A DNA stretch of 64,000 nucleotides, taken from NCBI RefSeq assembly GCF_014647835.1, contig NZ_BMPY01000004.1, forward strand, positions 156,244-220,243, written 5' to 3'. Positions 29,991 through 39,705 of this stretch are shown here, piece after piece. The position numbers and the translations under genes are program-made. A model generated the notes under the pieces. It was not told the origin of the DNA. It saw only the letters and a program-made list of their open reading frames with translations, and made no database searches. Position 1 is the first letter of the stretch. Every line of letters starts with the position of its first letter. This DNA comes from Microbispora rosea subsp. aerata. Lineage in GTDB: Bacteria > Actinomycetota > Actinomycetes > Streptosporangiales > Streptosporangiaceae.

Positions 29991-31557
29991 GGAACGCTCC
30001 TTCTGAGGAGGGGTTTGCTTCGTCGGACCCGGACGTCTCCCCGGCGGAGACCATCACCAGGTCGAGCACGCGGTGCTCGTCCACGTCCTCGGCCGGCGCC
30101 TCGTGGACGATCCGGCCCTCGCGGACGACCAGCACGCGATCGGCCAGCCCCAGCACCTCGGGCACCTCGCTGGACACCAGCAGCACGCCGATGCCGTCGT
30201 CGGCCAGCTTGCGGACCAGGGCGTACAGCTCGGCCCTGGCGCCGACGTCCACGCCGCGCGTGGGCTCGTCGAGCAGCAGCAGCTTGCGGTCCTCGTCCAG
30301 CCAGCGGCCCAGCACCGCCTTCTGCTGGTTGCCGCCCGACAGCGTCCTGATCGGCCGGCGCGGGTCGGGCGGGCGGATGTCCAGCGCCTCCGACAGCCGT
30401 TTGGCCTCGGCGAACTCGGTCCGGCGGTCGAGCCAGCCCAGCCAGCGCGGCTTGGTGTAGCGGGTCAGGCTCGCCAGCGTGATGTTCTGCGCGACCGGGT
30501 GGTCCAGCAGCAGCGCCTGGGCCTTGCGCTCCTCGGGGGCCAGGCCCATGCCCATGCGCACCGCGTGGGTCGTGCTGCCCGGCCGCACCCGCCGCCCGTC
30601 GAGCAGGACCCGGCCGCTGGCCCGCCGCGCGCCGTAGATCGCCTCGATGATCTCGCTGCGGCCCGAGCCGACCAGGCCGGCCAGGCCGACGATCTCCCCG
30701 GCCCGGACGCTGAACGACACGTCGGCGAACCGCCCGGGCAGCGTCAGGTTCTCCACCCGCAGCACCTCCGGCCGCCCCTCGTGGGCGCCCCTGGGCGGCC
30801 GGGGCGGGAAGACGTACTCGACGTTGCGGCCGGTCATCAGCGACACGATCCGCGAGGTCGGGGTGTGCTTGGCCCCCAGCCCCACGGCGACCGTGCGCCC
30901 GTCCTTCAGCACGGTGACGCGGTCGCCGATCTCGCGGATCTCCTCCAGCCGGTGGGAGATGTAGATGACCGCCACCCCCTGGGAGGTGAGATCGCGGATC
31001 ACCCGGAAGAGGTTGCGCACCTCGTCGTGGGCGAGCGCGGCCGACGGCTCGTCCATGATGATCAGCCGGGCCGAGTGCGACAGCGCCCGGGCCATGCTGA
31101 CGATCTGCTTGTGCGCGGGGGACAGCCGGCCCACCTCCGTGCGGGGGCGGATCTCGCCGTGGCCCAGCCGCTCCAGCAGCCGGGCCGCCGCCCGGTCGGC
31201 CTCGGCCCGGCGGGAGAACCCGAAGGTCGCCGGCTCGTGGCCGAGGAAGATGTTCTCGGCGACGCTCAGCCCGTCGACCAGGTCGAGCTCCTGATAGATG
31301 GTGGCGATGCCGTGGCCCATGGCCGCGGTCGGAGGCGCCAGCCGAACGGGCGTGCCGTCGAGCAGCACCTCGCCCTCGTCGGGCTCGTGGGCGCCGGAAA
31401 GGATCTTGATGAGCGTGGACTTCCCGGCGCCGTTCTGGCCGAGCAGGCAGTGCACCTCTCCGGCCCTGACCTCGAGGTCCACGCCGTCCAGCGCGCGTAC
31501 GCCGGGGAACTGCTTGACGATCCCCCTCATTCGCAGCAGGGGGTGTTCGTCTGCCAT
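29983..31557 (-). CDS. Sugar ABC transporter ATPase, two ABC domains (RbsA/MglA type)
   Basis: 524 residues from ATG 31557, preceded by GGGAGA; ATG 31569 is possible. The first ABC domain has Walker A GQNGAGKST and Walker B LIIMDEP; its signature site is degenerate (LSPAHKQIVSMA). The second has a divergent Walker A (GLVGSGRSE) and the signature LSGGNQQK, as usual for CUT2 transporters. It starts 18 bases after the ROK gene, so regulator and transporter share a transcript. Confidence 0.92.
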   Translation of the reverse strand: MADEHPLLRMRGIVKQFPGVRALDGVDLEVRAGEVHCLLGQNGAGKSTLIKILSGAHEPDEGEVLLDGTPVRLAPPTAAMGHGIATIYQELDLVDGLSVAENIFLGHEPATFGFSRRAEADRAAARLLERLGHGEIRPRTEVGRLSPAHKQIVSMARALSHSARLIIMDEPSAALAHDEVRNLFRVIRDLTSQGVAVIYISHRLEEIREIGDRVTVLKDGRTVAVGLGAKHTPTSRIVSLMTGRNVEYVFPPRPPRGAHEGRPEVLRVENLTLPGRFADVSFSVRAGEIVGLAGLVGSGRSEIIEAIYGARRASGRVLLDGRRVRPGSTTHAVRMGMGLAPEERKAQALLLDHPVAQNITLASLTRYTKPRWLGWLDRRTEFAEAKRLSEALDIRPPDPRRPIRTLSGGNQQKAVLGRWLDEDRKLLLLDEPTRGVDVGARAELYALVRKLADDGIGVLLVSSEVPEVLGLADRVLVVREGRIVHEAPAEDVDEHRVLDLVMVSAGETSGSDEANPSSEGAFHD

Positions 31558-31575
31558 GGGGTCTCCCAACGGTGG

Positions 31576-32763
31576 TCAGGTGGCAGAGTAGACGTGGTCG
31601 CTGATCAGCCGGGTGGCGCCGATGACACCCGCGGTGTCGCCGAGCTCGGACAGCACGATCGGCAGGTTTCCGGTGGCGAGCGGCAGCGATCTGCGGTAGA
31701 CGACGCTTCTGATCTCGGCGAGCAGCACGTGGCCGAGCTTGGCCACGCCGCCCGCGATGATCACCAGGCCGGGGTTGAAGAAGCTCACCAGGCTCGCCAG
31801 CACCTGGCCCACCCGGCGTCCGCCGTCGCGGATCAGCCCGATCGCCCCCGCGTCGCCCTGCGCCGCCGCGGCGGCGACGTCCTCGGCGGTCAGCGTGCCC
31901 GCGACCGCGAGCCGTTCGGCCAGGTACGGCGAGCCGCCCGCGCGGGCCACTGCGACGGCCTCCCGCGCCAGCGCGGCGCCGCCGAAGTACGCCTCCAGGC
32001 AGCCGGAGTTGCCGCAGGAGCAGACCGGCCCGAGGTCGTCCACCTGGATGTGGCCGATGTCGCCGGCGCTGCCCGAAACACCGCGGTAGATCTTGCCGTC
32101 CACCACGATGCCGCAGCCGACACCGGTGCCGATCTTGACGAGCAGGAAGTCGTCGACGTGCCGGGCGAGGCCCGCGTGCAGCTCCCCGAGGGCCATGATG
32201 TTGACGTCGTTGTCGACCACCGCGGGGCAGCCCAGCGCCTGGCCGACCGTCTCCCTGACCGGGTAGCGGTCCCAGCCCGGCATGATCGGCGGCACCACCG
32301 GGACGCCCTCGGCGAAGCTCACCGGCCCGGGGACACCGATGCCGGCGCCGCTGAGCTGGGTGAACAGCCCGTCCCTGCTCAGCTTGCCGAGCAGTTCGAT
32401 GGCCCGGTCGAGCACGACGACGGGCCCTTCCTTGATGTCGCACGGCTCGCTGAGGTGACCGAGCACCGTGAGCTCTCCGTCGGTGACCGCGACGTCGATC
32501 GAGGTGGCCCCGATGTCGATCCCGGCGAACCGGATGTCGCTCGCCAGCCGTACGCGTCCCGAGCGCCTGCCGCCGCGTGAGGCGGCCAGCCCGGCGGACT
32601 CGACGAGCCCCAGCTCGATCAGCCGGTCGAGCTCGACGTTGAGCTTCGACCGGGACAGATCCACCACGTCGCCGAGCTCGGCACGGGAACGTCCGCCGTC
32701 CCTCAGCAACCGCAGGAGCGCGGCCTGGTGGACGTTCTCCGGCCTGACGATCGTCCTCTTCAC
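31576..32763 (-). CDS. ROK-family transcriptional regulator
   Basis: 395 residues. N-terminal winged helix (HQAALLRLLRDGGRSRAELGDVVDLSRSK) and a C-terminal ROK domain with the zinc motif CSCGNSGCLE and sugar-kinase-fold glycines (GIDIGATSIDVAV). Members repress sugar genes and respond to the imported sugar. It is the first gene of the importer operon and diverges from the HAD-GH65 pair. The palindrome at 32853-32864 between the two promoters is a possible operator. Confidence 0.9.
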   Translation of the reverse strand: MKRTIVRPENVHQAALLRLLRDGGRSRAELGDVVDLSRSKLNVELDRLIELGLVESAGLAASRGGRRSGRVRLASDIRFAGIDIGATSIDVAVTDGELTVLGHLSEPCDIKEGPVVVLDRAIELLGKLSRDGLFTQLSGAGIGVPGPVSFAEGVPVVPPIMPGWDRYPVRETVGQALGCPAVVDNDVNIMALGELHAGLARHVDDFLLVKIGTGVGCGIVVDGKIYRGVSGSAGDIGHIQVDDLGPVCSCGNSGCLEAYFGGAALAREAVAVARAGGSPYLAERLAVAGTLTAEDVAAAAAQGDAGAIGLIRDGGRRVGQVLASLVSFFNPGLVIIAGGVAKLGHVLLAEIRSVVYRRSLPLATGNLPIVLSELGDTAGVIGATRLISDHVYSAT

Positions 32764-32852
32764 CTACGCCTCCGCGTGCGAGTGATTGGCTGGAAACGTA
32801 CCTCTTTTCCGCTGGCCTGGGAAGACCTTTTATCAACGTGATGCAACCTTTC

Positions 32853-32864
32853 GCTGAAATCAGC
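32853..32864. promoter_or_regulatory. Candidate operator GCTGAAATCAGC
   Basis: GCTGA-AA-TCAGC, flanked by TTTC and AAAA, is an inverted repeat in an AT-richer patch of the divergent region between the ROK regulator (start 32763) and the HAD gene (start 32944). Confidence 0.35.
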
Positions 32865-32943
32865 AAAAGTCTTATCCGCGCGCCACGGGGTAGGAGTGCA
32901 GGCGGACATCCGGCGGGGCGGACGCCAGAGGGGGTTGCCGGAC

Positions 32944-33687
32944 ATGCTGGGTTTGCCTGACGAGGTGCGCGGCTGCCTGTTCGACATGGACGGGGTGCTC
33001 ACGCGCACGGCCCGGATCCACGCCGCGGCGTGGAAGGAGATGTTCGACGAGTTCCTGCGCGAGCGCGCTAGCGCCGCCGGCGCCGCGTTCACGCCCTTCG
33101 ACGAGACCGCCGACTACGAGCGGTACGTCGACGGCAAGAAGCGCCTGGACGGCACGCGGGGATTCCTGCTGTCCCGGGGCATCGACCTGCCCGAGGGCGA
33201 GCCGGACGACCCGCCGGGCATGCCCACCGTGAACGGCTTGAGCAACCGGAAGAACGAGCTGGTCCAGGCGATCCTCGACCGGAAGGGCGTGGAGGTCTTC
33301 GAGGGCTCCGTACGCTACCTGCGCGCCGCCGGCGACGCCGGGCTGCGCCGCGCGGTCGTCTCAAGCAGCGCCAACACCGCGCGCGTGCTCGCCGCGGCCG
33401 GGCTGACCGGCATGTTCGACGCGCGGATCGACGGCGAGGTGGCGCGCGAACGCGGGCTGGCCGGCAAGCCCGCCCCCGACATGTTCCTCGCCGCCGCCGA
33501 GGCGCTCGGGCTCGCGCCGTCCGAGGCCGCGGTGTTCGAGGACGCCCTCGCCGGGGTCGCGGCCGGGCGCGCCGGCGGCTTCGCCCTCGTGGTGGGCGTA
33601 AACCGCGGGCACCAGGCCGAGGCCCTGCGGCGCAACGGCGCCGACGTGGTGGTGACCGACCTCTCCGAGCTGCTGGACGAGAAATGA
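32944..33687 (+). CDS. HAD hydrolase, beta-phosphoglucomutase family
   Basis: 247 residues from ATG 32944 (AGAGGGGG at the right distance); GTG 32896 would add 16 residues. HAD motifs: I FDMDGVLT with the nucleophilic Asp and the general acid Asp two residues on, [13 protein letters not shown] Lys in [21 protein letters not shown]. The beta-phosphoglucomutase cap is present. Its stop overlaps the GH65 start, and such pairs convert disaccharide-derived beta-glucose 1-phosphate to glucose 6-phosphate. Gene order resembles the mycobacterial Rv3400-Rv3401 pair. Confidence 0.88.
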   Translation: MLGLPDEVRGCLFDMDGVLTRTARIHAAAWKEMFDEFLRERASAAGAAFTPFDETADYERYVDGKKRLDGTRGFLLSRGIDLPEGEPDDPPGMPTVNGLSNRKNELVQAILDRKGVEVFEGSVRYLRAAGDAGLRRAVVSSSANTARVLAAAGLTGMFDARIDGEVARERGLAGKPAPDMFLAAAEALGLAPSEAAVFEDALAGVAAGRAGGFALVVGVNRGHQAEALRRNGADVVVTDLSELLDEK

Positions 33688-36089
33688 TCAAGCATCCCGC
33701 CTTCGTCGTCGAGCCCTGGTCGGTGCGGGAGAGTCACCTGCACACCGACGTGCTCGCCCAGACCGAGTCGGTGTTCGCGCTGTCCAACGGGCACATCGGG
33801 CTGCGCGGCAACCTCGACGAGGGCGAGCCGCACGGCCTGCCGGGCACCTACCTCAACTCCTTCTACGAGCTGCGCCCGCTGCCGTACGCCGAGGCGGGCT
33901 ACGGCTACCCCGAGTCCGGGCAGACGGTCGTGAACGTCACCAACGGCAAACTGATCCGGCTGCTCGTGGACGACGAGCCGTTCGACGTCCGGTACGGCAC
34001 GCTGCACTCCCACGAGCGGGTCCTCGACCTGCGGGCGGGCACGCTCACCCGGAAGGTCTGCTGGAGCTCCCCGACCGGGGCGCAGGTGCGCATAACCTCG
34101 ACCCGGCTGGTGTCGTTCACCCACCGGGCCGTGGCCGCGATCCGCTACGAGGTCGAGCCGGTGGACCAGCCGCTCCGGGTGGTCGTCCAGTCGGAACTGG
34201 TCGCCAACGAGACCGTGCCGCCGCCGACCGCCGACCCCCGGGCCGCCGCCGCGCTGGAGGCGCCGCTGCTGCTGGAGGAGAACGTCACCGCGCGCAACGG
34301 CGTGTGCGTCATGGTCCACTCCACCAGGGCCAGCAGGCTGCGGGTCGCGGCGGGGATGCGCCACGAGATCGACGGCCCGGACGACACCCGGGTCGAGTGC
34401 GACGGCGGCGGCAACGTCAGCCGGGTGACGGTCGCCACCCGGCTCGCGCCCGGACAGCGGCTGCGGCTGGACAAGTTCTTCGCCTACGGCTGGTCGGCCA
34501 AGCGGTCCAGGCCCGCGATGCACGACCAGGTCGTGGCGGCGCTGGCGGCGGCCCGGCTCAGCGGGTGGGACGGCCTGTGCGCCGACCAGCGCGCCTTCCT
34601 CGACGACTTCTGGGCGGGCGCGGACGTCGAGGTCGAGGGCGACACCGAGGTGCAGCAGGCGGTGCGGTTCGGATTGTTCCACCTGCTCCAGGCGGGCGCC
34701 CGGCTGGAGCGCCGGCCCATCCCCGGCAAGGGGCTGACCGGCTCCGGCTACGACGGCCACGCGTTCTGGGACACCGAGATCTTCGTGCTGCCGGTGGCCA
34801 CCTACACCTATCCGAGGGCCGCCGCCGACGCCCTGATGTGGCGGCAGGCGATCCTCCCCCACGCCCAGGCGCGGGCCGAGCAGCTCGGGCTGGGCGGGGC
34901 GGCGTTCCCCTGGCGGACGATCAACGGGGAGGAGTGCTCGGGCTACTGGCCCGCCGGCACCGCGGCCTTCCACGTCAACGCCGCCATCGCCGCCGCGGTG
35001 ACGCGGTATGTCGACGCGACCGAGGACACCGACTTCGAGCGGGACATCGGCCTGCCGCTGCTGGTCGCGACCGCCCGGCTGTGGTGCGCGCTCGGCCACC
35101 ACGACGCCGAGGGCAGGTATCGCATCGACGGGGTGACCGGCCCGGACGAGTACAGCGCCGTCGCGGACAACAACGTCTACACCAACCTCACGGCCCAGCG
35201 GAACCTCCGGGCCGCCGCCGCCGCGGCCGTACGCCATCTCGACCACGCCCAGCGGCTCGGGGTCACGCTGGAGGAGGCGGCCGTGTGGCGCGACGCCGCC
35301 GCGGCCATGTACCTGCCGTACGACGAACGGCTGGGGGTCCACGAGCAGAGCGAGGGGTTCACCGGGCACGCGGTGTGGGACTTCGCGAACACCAGACCCG
35401 AGCAGTATCCGCTGCTCCTGCACTTTCCCTACTTCGACCTGTACCGCAAGCAGGTCGTCAAGCAGGCCGACCTCGTGCTGGCCATGCACATGTGCGGCGA
35501 GGCGTTCACCCCGGAGCAGAAGGCGCGCAACTTCGCCTACTACGAGGCGCTGACCGTCAGGGACTCCTCGTTGTCGGCCGCCACCCAGGCCGTGCTCGCC
35601 GCCGAGGTGGGGCAGCTCGACCTGGCCTACGCCTACCTGGGCGAGGCCGCGCTGATGGACCTGCGCGACCTGGAGCACAACACCCGCGACGGCGTCCACA
35701 TGGCCTCACTGGCCGGGGCGTGGATCGCGCTGGTGGCCGGGTTCGGCGGCATGCGGGCACGCGAGGGGCGCATCCGCTTCGCCCCCCGCCTGCCCTCGGG
35801 CATCACCCGGCTCGTCTTCCGCGTCCGCTACCGGGGCCGCCTGCTGCACGTGGACATCACCGCGGAGGGCACGACGTACTCGCTCCTGCACGGCCCGCCG
35901 CTCACGCTGACGCACCACGGCGAGGAGCTGAAGCTCGGCGCGCGGCCGCAGGCGCGGCGCAACGCGCCGCCGCCCTTCCCCGACCTGCGGGTCAGGCAGC
36001 CGCCGGGCCGCGCGCCCATTCCCCGGCTGCCCGGCCAGCTGACCACCGGTCTCGCCTGCCCGCCCGAGCAGCCGGAGGAGGAGGTGTGA
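33684..36089 (+). CDS. GH65 glycoside phosphorylase
   Basis: 801 residues. N-terminal beta-sandwich, (alpha/alpha)6 catalytic barrel and C-terminal jelly-roll of the GH65 family. The general-acid Glu lies in [13 protein letters not shown], preceded by the barrel segments HAFWDTEIF and [12 protein letters not shown]. Family members phosphorolyse maltose, trehalose, kojibiose or related alpha-glucosides with inversion, releasing beta-glucose 1-phosphate; some are hydrolases. The start overlaps the HAD gene by 4 bases, which supports a phosphorolytic route. The C-terminus has a Pro/Arg-rich tail (~760-801). The disaccharide is not identifiable by eye. Confidence 0.9.
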   Translation: MIKHPAFVVEPWSVRESHLHTDVLAQTESVFALSNGHIGLRGNLDEGEPHGLPGTYLNSFYELRPLPYAEAGYGYPESGQTVVNVTNGKLIRLLVDDEPFDVRYGTLHSHERVLDLRAGTLTRKVCWSSPTGAQVRITSTRLVSFTHRAVAAIRYEVEPVDQPLRVVVQSELVANETVPPPTADPRAAAALEAPLLLEENVTARNGVCVMVHSTRASRLRVAAGMRHEIDGPDDTRVECDGGGNVSRVTVATRLAPGQRLRLDKFFAYGWSAKRSRPAMHDQVVAALAAARLSGWDGLCADQRAFLDDFWAGADVEVEGDTEVQQAVRFGLFHLLQAGARLERRPIPGKGLTGSGYDGHAFWDTEIFVLPVATYTYPRAAADALMWRQAILPHAQARAEQLGLGGAAFPWRTINGEECSGYWPAGTAAFHVNAAIAAAVTRYVDATEDTDFERDIGLPLLVATARLWCALGHHDAEGRYRIDGVTGPDEYSAVADNNVYTNLTAQRNLRAAAAAAVRHLDHAQRLGVTLEEAAVWRDAAAAMYLPYDERLGVHEQSEGFTGHAVWDFANTRPEQYPLLLHFPYFDLYRKQVVKQADLVLAMHMCGEAFTPEQKARNFAYYEALTVRDSSLSAATQAVLAAEVGQLDLAYAYLGEAALMDLRDLEHNTRDGVHMASLAGAWIALVAGFGGMRAREGRIRFAPRLPSGITRLVFRVRYRGRLLHVDITAEGTTYSLLHGPPLTLTHHGEELKLGARPQARRNAPPPFPDLRVRQPPGRAPIPRLPGQLTTGLACPPEQPEEEV

Positions 36090-36096
36090 CGGCAGG

Positions 36097-36999
36097 TCAG
36101 AGCATCGCCCGCAGGGAGGCGCCGGACTGCTCGCCCAGCCTCGTCGGGAGGTAGGGCTGCTCGGCCATGATCGCCTCCCAGTTGTCGCGGATCGCCTCCA
36201 CGGTGAGGTCGTCGGTCCGCCAGCCCGGGCCCTCCGCCACGAACACCCGCGCGACCCGGCCCGCGCCGACCGAGAACACCTCGCCGGTGGTCTCGCAGCT
36301 CTCGTGGGCGAGGTACGCCACCAGCGGGCTGACCCGCTCGGGGGTGAACTTCTCCTCGAACTCCGCGGGCAGCAGCGACTCGGTCATCCGCGTCCAGGCC
36401 ACCGGGGCGATCGCGTTGGCCTTGATGTTCGCCCGCGCGCCCTCGATGCCGAGCGTCTTGGTGAGGCCGACCAGGCCCATCTTGGCCGTCGAGTAGTTGG
36501 CCTGGCCGAAGTTGCCGAACAGCCCCGAGGGCGAGGAGGTGTTGACGATCCGCCCGTACGCCTGCTCCTTCATGTGCGGGAACGCCGCCCGGCTGACCAG
36601 GAAAGAACCGCGCACGTGCACGGCGATCACGGCGTCGAACTCCTCCACCGTCATCTTGCCGAACGACTTGTCGCGCAGGATGCCGGCGTTGTTGACGACG
36701 ACGTCCACCCGGCCGAACGCGTCGAGCGCGGTCCGCACGATCGCCTCCGCGCCCTCCGGCGTGGCGACGTCGTCGGCGCTGGGCACCGCCTCTCCGCCGT
36801 TCTTGACGATCAGCTCGGCGACCTCCGCCGCCGGGCCCGCGGACGCGCCGGTGCCGTCGAGGGCGCCGCCGAGGTCGTTGACGACGACCTTCGCCCCGCG
36901 CTGGGCGAGCAGCAGCGCGTGCGACCGGCCGAGCCCGTGCCCGGCTCCGGTGACGATCGCCACCCTTCCGTCGAACCTCAGCTCGGACCCCTCGGACAC
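36097..36999 (-). CDS. Short-chain dehydrogenase, 17-beta-HSD4/hydroxyacyl-CoA type
   Basis: 300 residues from GTG 36999 (GAGGGG ribosome site); ATG 37026 is an alternative. NAD motif TGAGHGLGRSHALLLA, NNAG at ~100 and active-site Tyr-Lys in YSTAKMGL. The long insert KVVVNDLGGALDGTG and the C-terminal extension match the dehydrogenase domain of peroxisomal multifunctional enzyme 2 and actinobacterial steroid or acyl-CoA dehydrogenases. It would oxidise a 3-hydroxyacyl-CoA or a hydroxysteroid. It ends 7 bases from the convergent GH65 gene; a MarR regulator lies upstream in the same direction. Confidence 0.85.
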   Translation of the reverse strand: MSEGSELRFDGRVAIVTGAGHGLGRSHALLLAQRGAKVVVNDLGGALDGTGASAGPAAEVAELIVKNGGEAVPSADDVATPEGAEAIVRTALDAFGRVDVVVNNAGILRDKSFGKMTVEEFDAVIAVHVRGSFLVSRAAFPHMKEQAYGRIVNTSSPSGLFGNFGQANYSTAKMGLVGLTKTLGIEGARANIKANAIAPVAWTRMTESLLPAEFEEKFTPERVSPLVAYLAHESCETTGEVFSVGAGRVARVFVAEGPGWRTDDLTVEAIRDNWEAIMAEQPYLPTRLGEQSGASLRAML

Positions 37000-37100
37000 G
37001 GCGTCACCCCTCACTGAAGAGAACAAGATTCTGGAAGCACTTTAGCTCCCGGCGGCGGTGGCGGTCGATGCCGCGCGACGGCGTGCCCGCCGGCGCTTCG

Positions 37101-37574
37101 TCAGTCGCCGTCGGCGGCCTTCGCCGCGGCCATGTCCTCGACCCAGCGGCGCAGCAGGCGTTCCAGCTCCATGAGGTCGTGGTCGCTCCACCGGGCGAGA
37201 ACCGGACCGGCCAGGCGCTCGCGGGCGGCGTCGAGGGCGTCGGTGACCCGGCGGCCCTCCGCGGTGAGGATGGCCTCCTTCACCCGGGCGTCGGCGGGGC
37301 TGGGGCGGCGTTCGACCAGCCCGAGCGAGGCGAGCTTCGCCACCTGGCGGCTGATCGTGGTGTAGTCGCGCCCGACCCGCTCGGCCAGCTCGCCCACGCC
37401 GATCGGCCCGGACCGCTCCACGACCACGAGCAGGGGAAACAGGGCGCGGTCGAGGGAGACGCCGGCTTCGGCCAGCAGATCGTCGTCCCGGCTGGGCAGG
37501 TTCATCAGCACCATCAGATCGAGGATGGCCCCGTGGAGACGGCGCAACGCGGCCTGGCGTCGCCGTGTGGTCAA
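37101..37574 (-). CDS. MarR-family transcriptional regulator
   Basis: 157 residues. Winged helix with GVGELAERVGRDYTTISRQVAKLASLGLVERRPSPADARVKE, the standard MarR recognition helix and beta-wing. It lies 101 bases before the SDR gene and is divergent from the flavin monooxygenase across a 538-bp gap. MarR proteins commonly repress a divergent aromatic or drug-oxidising enzyme, so the monooxygenase is the likelier target. Tandem purine-rich repeats lie just upstream of its start. Confidence 0.88.
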   Translation of the reverse strand: MTTRRRQAALRRLHGAILDLMVLMNLPSRDDDLLAEAGVSLDRALFPLLVVVERSGPIGVGELAERVGRDYTTISRQVAKLASLGLVERRPSPADARVKEAILTAEGRRVTDALDAARERLAGPVLARWSDHDLMELERLLRRWVEDMAAAKAADGD

Positions 37575-37585
37575 GGCGGCCGCAC

Positions 37586-37670
37586 CATCCTTCCTCGTAC
37601 CGGCCTTCCCCGCGCCGGCCTTCCTCGTGCCGGGTCATCCTCGTTGCCGGGTCATCCTCGGCATCCGGCC
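37586..37670. repeat. Degenerate 14-17 bp tandem repeats upstream of MarR
   Basis: About five units; on the minus strand each reads like GAGGA(T/A)G-(A/G)CCCGGCA. Every unit contains a Shine-Dalgarno-like GAGGA or GGGGA, and the last lies close to the MarR start codon (37574). Confidence 0.55.
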
Positions 37671-38014
37671 TCCTCACGGACCGGATGCGAAAGGCAATTC
37701 TAGAAGGTCCGCCCGCGACGCCGTCGACGGCGCGGAGCCGGGCCGCGCGCGGCCTGCGGGGCCCGCCGTACGAACGCGCGGACCCGGCCGCCTCGGGCCC
37801 GGCAGCGAAAGACGTCCGGGGCCGCCCGCCGTTCCGGGACCGCCTTTTCCACCGGCGGGAAGACGAGCCCGGTCCACGACCTCCTCGCCGGACCGCATCG
37901 CCCGCGCCGTCCCGTCCGGCCGCCATTGGGCATCCGGTCACCGATACGTGCTCCATACACCTATGTTGACATGCGATCCCCTATCGGATGACGCCGCGAT
38001 TCCCTTTGTCGTGA

Positions 38015-38044
38015 TTGACGGACGCTCTCGCCTGTGCTTACGAT
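38015..38044 (+). promoter_or_regulatory. Promoter of the flavin monooxygenase (TTGACG-N18-TACGAT)
   Basis: TTGACG at 38015-38020 and TACGAT at 38039-38044 with an 18-bp spacer; transcription would start near 38051, about 60 bases before ATG 38113. Confidence 0.5.
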
Positions 38045-38112
38045 GCGTGCGTTTTACACATAACTTCCGGGATGACCGCGGCGTCCCGGCGTACGTGAAG
38101 GAGGAGCCGAAC

Positions 38113-39645
38113 ATGACCGACGTCGACGTGATCGTCTGCGGGGCCGGGGCGGCCGGGGACACCCTCGCCATCGACCTGGCCCGCAGGGGCGTGAGCTTCC
38201 TGCTGATCGACAAGGCCGCGCACCCGTTCGCGGGGTCACGCGGCAAGGGCATCCAGCCGCGCACCCAGGAGGTGTTCGAGGACCTCGGGGTGATCGACAA
38301 GATCGTGGCGTCCGGCGGCGAATATCCGGTGCAGCGGCTTTACACCCCCGACGGCCCGGTCGACACCAGGCCGGGCGACATGGCCGGCCCGACGCCGTAC
38401 GAGCCGTACCGGCTGGCGCTGCTGGTGCCGCAGTTCCTCACCGAGCGCAGGCTGCGCGAGCGGCTGGCCGAGCTCGGCCACGCCCCGCACTACGGCCACG
38501 AGCTCGTCGGCTTCGACCAGGACGACGACGGGGTGACCGCCCGCGTCCTCACCCCCGAGGGCGTGCGCACCGTGCGCGCGCGCTATCTGGTGGGCGCCGA
38601 CGGCGGGTCGAGTTTCGTGCGCAAGTCCCTCGGAGTGGCCTTCGACGGCGCCACCCTCGGAGTGCGCGCCCTGGTGGCCGACGTGATCGTCGAGGGGCTC
38701 TCGTTCGACGCGTGGCACCGCTGGGGGCAGAACCCCGCGGACATGCTCATGCTGTGCCCGCTCTACGGCACCGAGATGTTCCAGCTCCAGGCGCCGATCC
38801 CCTTCGGCGTGGACGCCGACCTGTCCGCGCGGGGCCTGACCGAGCTGGTGCGCGAGCGCACCGGCCGGGACGACGTGGTGATCCGGTCGGTGTCGTGGGC
38901 CTCGGCGTACGAGATGAACGCCCGCCTGGCCGGGACGTACCGGGTCGGACGGGTGTTCCTGACCGGGGACGCGGCGCACGTCCACCCGCCGACCGGCGGC
39001 CAGGGACTGAACACCAGCGTGCAGGACGCCTACAACCTCGGCTGGAAGCTCGCCGCCGTGCTCGGCGGGGCCCCGGACGAGCTGCTGGCGACCTATGAGA
39101 AGGAGCGCCGCCCGATCGCGGAGGCGGTGCTCGGCCTGTCGACGCGGCTGCTCGAGGCGGCCAAGAAGGGCGACACCGACCGCAAGCGGGACGTCTCGCA
39201 GCTCGACCTCGGCTACCCCGACTCGCCCCTCACCATCGCCGACCCGCGGCGCACCACGGGCGTGCTCGCCGGATATCGCGCCCCCGACGCGCCCGTCACC
39301 GGCGCAGGCGGCCTGCCCACCCGCCTGTTCTCCCTCTTCAAGGGCACGCACTGGACGCTGATCGGCTACGACGTGCCCGCCGGCGACGCCCCCGCCGCCC
39401 GGCGCGACCTGCACGTGCACACCATCGGCGAACGCGGCGACATCGTGGACGCCGGCGACCACGTGCGCGACGCGTACGGGCTCCTTCCCGGGCAGTGGGT
39501 GCTGGTGCGCCCGGACGGCTACGTCGCCGTGGTGACCGACGACACGGACGTCGTCGACGCGTACCTCGAAACCCACCTGAACATCGCCGCGCCCGCGAGC
39601 GCGCGGCACGACGTCGTCCCCGCGGGCGGCCCGGCGTCTCGCTGA
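38113..39645 (+). CDS. FAD-dependent monooxygenase (PHBH/MhpA-type aromatic hydroxylase)
   Basis: 510 residues from ATG 38113 (AAGGAGGAG upstream). FAD motifs: N-terminal VCGAGAAGDTLAIDLARRG, NAD(P)H-related LVGADGGSSFVRKSLG, and FLTGDAAHVHPPTGGQGLN closing the FAD site. A C-terminal thioredoxin-like domain (~400-510) is present, as in phenol hydroxylase-type enzymes and polyketide hydroxylases such as RdmE or OxyS. The first glycine motif reads GAGAAG rather than the common GAGPVG. It should hydroxylate an aromatic ring with O2 and NAD(P)H; the divergent MarR gene may control it. Confidence 0.88.
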   Translation: MTDVDVIVCGAGAAGDTLAIDLARRGVSFLLIDKAAHPFAGSRGKGIQPRTQEVFEDLGVIDKIVASGGEYPVQRLYTPDGPVDTRPGDMAGPTPYEPYRLALLVPQFLTERRLRERLAELGHAPHYGHELVGFDQDDDGVTARVLTPEGVRTVRARYLVGADGGSSFVRKSLGVAFDGATLGVRALVADVIVEGLSFDAWHRWGQNPADMLMLCPLYGTEMFQLQAPIPFGVDADLSARGLTELVRERTGRDDVVIRSVSWASAYEMNARLAGTYRVGRVFLTGDAAHVHPPTGGQGLNTSVQDAYNLGWKLAAVLGGAPDELLATYEKERRPIAEAVLGLSTRLLEAAKKGDTDRKRDVSQLDLGYPDSPLTIADPRRTTGVLAGYRAPDAPVTGAGGLPTRLFSLFKGTHWTLIGYDVPAGDAPAARRDLHVHTIGERGDIVDAGDHVRDAYGLLPGQWVLVRPDGYVAVVTDDTDVVDAYLETHLNIAAPASARHDVVPAGGPASR

Positions 39646-39667
39646 GGGCGCAGACCGGGGGCTGGAC

Positions 39668-39705
39668 CGCGACCGGCCGCGGAGGAGGGGCCGCGGCCGG
39701 TCGCG
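39668..39705. terminator. Bidirectional terminator hairpin
   Basis: CGCGACCGGCCGCGG (39668-39682) pairs perfectly with 39691-39705 (15 bp, 8-base loop), filling the gap between the monooxygenase and the convergent metallo-hydrolase. Confidence 0.75.

Larger units (their letters stand above)
37575..38112. other. 538-bp divergent intergenic region
   Basis: Between the MarR and monooxygenase genes. It contains the short tandem repeats at 37586-37670 and a good promoter at 38015-38044 for the monooxygenase. I see no gene of recognisable family; reading frames across it are composition artefacts. Confidence 0.5.
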
